NCBI GenBank assembly: GCA_037447655.1
Contig: JBBHKE010002875.1
Location: 1-34,160, forward strand
Length of the DNA: 34,160 nt
Origin: Zygnema cylindricum
Lineage: Eukaryota; Streptophyta; Zygnematophyceae; Zygnematales; Zygnemataceae
Reading direction: 5' to 3'
Position numbers and translations under genes: made by a program. The notes under the pieces were generated by a model. It did not search any database. It was not told the origin of the DNA and was given only the letters and a program-made list of their open reading frames with translations. Position 1 is the stretch's first letter. Every line of letters starts with the position of its first letter. This document shows positions 34,101 through 34,160 of the stretch, piece by piece.

Positions 34101-34160
34101 AGAGGGGGAGAGGGAAAGAGAGGGAGAGAGGGAGGGAGAAGGAGAAGGAGAAAGAGAGAG
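31119..34160 (+). CDS. Plastidic glucose transporter, pGlcT type (MFS), 5' part only
   Basis: Three exons are visible, 31119-31563, 32650-32830 and 33363-33563, with phases 1, 2 and 2 consistent across junctions (275 codons so far). The gene continues beyond the window. Exon 1 encodes a Ser/Lys/Asn-rich N-terminus, consistent with a plastid transit peptide. Exon 2 ends DPGWLRAFPHAATGALANFC then FGYHIG, the start of TM1, and exon 3 begins VTNGPLDSIALELGFSGDTI. TM2 follows (FVVSIFLVGAFLGSAIGGFL) with MFS motif A, G-x-x-x-D-x-x-G-R-R (GFLADLVGRRR). The order SWL/GWL-AFPH-x-ANF-FGYH-x-x-NGP is typical of plastidic glucose and related inner-envelope sugar transporters that export glucose from starch breakdown. 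A Gly/Glu run in exon 2 is encoded by a purine microsatellite. Intron 3 starts with five tandem copies of the exon tail and donor region. Confidence 0.85.
31565..32600. repeat. Composite repeat filling transporter intron 1
   Basis: There are three parts. (i) A CT-rich tract, about 31568-31642. (ii) A degenerate minisatellite, about 31650-32310, with units of roughly 40-55 bp built on TTCAAATTTTAACATTTAAT followed by GTTTGAAATTA and TATTCAATG. (iii) A (CCCTCT)n tract, about 32315-32490, a further minisatellite word ATTTAATGTTTGAGAG, and a GA/G-rich tract to 32588. Frames through the CT/GA tracts are low-complexity and not genes. Confidence 0.8.
32982..33100. repeat. TA-rich microsatellite and GA tract in transporter intron 2
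   Basis: TATATATA/TGTATA repeats (32982-33062) run into a GAGAGA tract (33063-33097). A CTT/CTTCTC pyrimidine tract (about 33295-33345) precedes the exon-3 acceptor TTTTTCCAG and may act as an extended polypyrimidine tract. Confidence 0.75.
33530..33880 (+). repeat. Five tandem copies of exon-3 tail plus splice donor
   Basis: Five head-to-tail units of 72-75 bp share CGATACAATT..TTAATTTT, GGGA(T/C)CCATTTTAAG, then G(T/A)GAGTTTGG. Exon-end positions are 33563 (functional), then 33638, 33711, 33783 and 33856. The second copy has lost GT (AAGGAGAG); the others read AAG|GTGGGT, AAG|GTGAGA and AAG|GTGAGT. Reading past the first donor meets TGA at once. Confidence 0.9.
34053..34160. repeat. GA-rich polypurine tract at window edge
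   Basis: GAGAGGGAGAGAGGG-type repeats run to the end of the window within transporter intron 3, of the same low-complexity class as 3092-3316 and 32505-32590. Confidence 0.85.

Overview
The window is nuclear DNA from an AT-rich eukaryote, most probably a streptophyte (green plant lineage: charophyte alga, bryophyte or another early-diverging plant). The reasons are spliced genes with GT-AG introns, a plastidic-type glucose transporter with a putative transit peptide, a plant-type NHL-repeat protein and cytosolic class I aldolase, telo-box motifs, nuclear tRNA-Pro genes, and several families of small non-autonomous TIR elements. The exact taxon cannot be read from the sequence. Nothing here looks prokaryotic, viral or organellar.

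Layout: (1) 1-2.7 kb is intergenic with two MITEs. (2) 2709-6825 (-) is a six-exon gene for a FAM204A-like small basic coiled-coil protein. It shares a divergent promoter interval with (3) 7473-9411 (+), a four-exon secreted NHL-repeat protein. (4) 9.4-11.8 kb is intergenic with a MITE. (5) 11860-13762 (-) is the complete gene for ribosomal protein eS27, whose first coding exon is the ATG alone. (6) 14818-15336 (+) is an intronless adenylate kinase 6 (AAK6/hCINAP type, a ribosome-biogenesis factor), head-to-head with eS27 and with telo-boxes upstream. (7) 15.4-20.4 kb is AT-rich intergenic DNA with minisatellites, diverged repeats and a MITE. (8) 20407-23081 (-) is cytosolic class I fructose-bisphosphate aldolase, with a 28-nt first coding exon found 1.6 kb upstream of the main exon. 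(9) 23.7-30.6 kb is a repeat-rich zone. It holds a dispersed tRNA-Pro family (three intact-looking genes, one probable pseudogene, one relic), MITEs of the main family, an inverted pair of hAT-like elements, a 1.3-kb PIF/Harbinger-like non-autonomous element and a minisatellite. (10) 31119-34160 (+) holds the first three exons of a plastidic glucose transporter (pGlcT type) that runs off the window.

The most unusual theme is that gene edges are repeatedly accompanied by local tandem copies of themselves on the non-coding side. The NHL gene has three splice-acceptor copies, of which only the last avoids a stop at the junction. The transporter has five copies of an exon-3 tail plus donor region, four with an intact GT. 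The aldolase and eS27 genes each have one extra acceptor copy 150-170 bp inside the intron. AAK6 has decayed copies of its CDS 3' end downstream of its stop. So five of the six genes show the same kind of event. Separately, one TIR family (termini CTACACCG...CGGTGTAG flanked by or containing TA) is present as at least seven recognisable copies plus one decayed copy, in three internal-sequence subfamilies.
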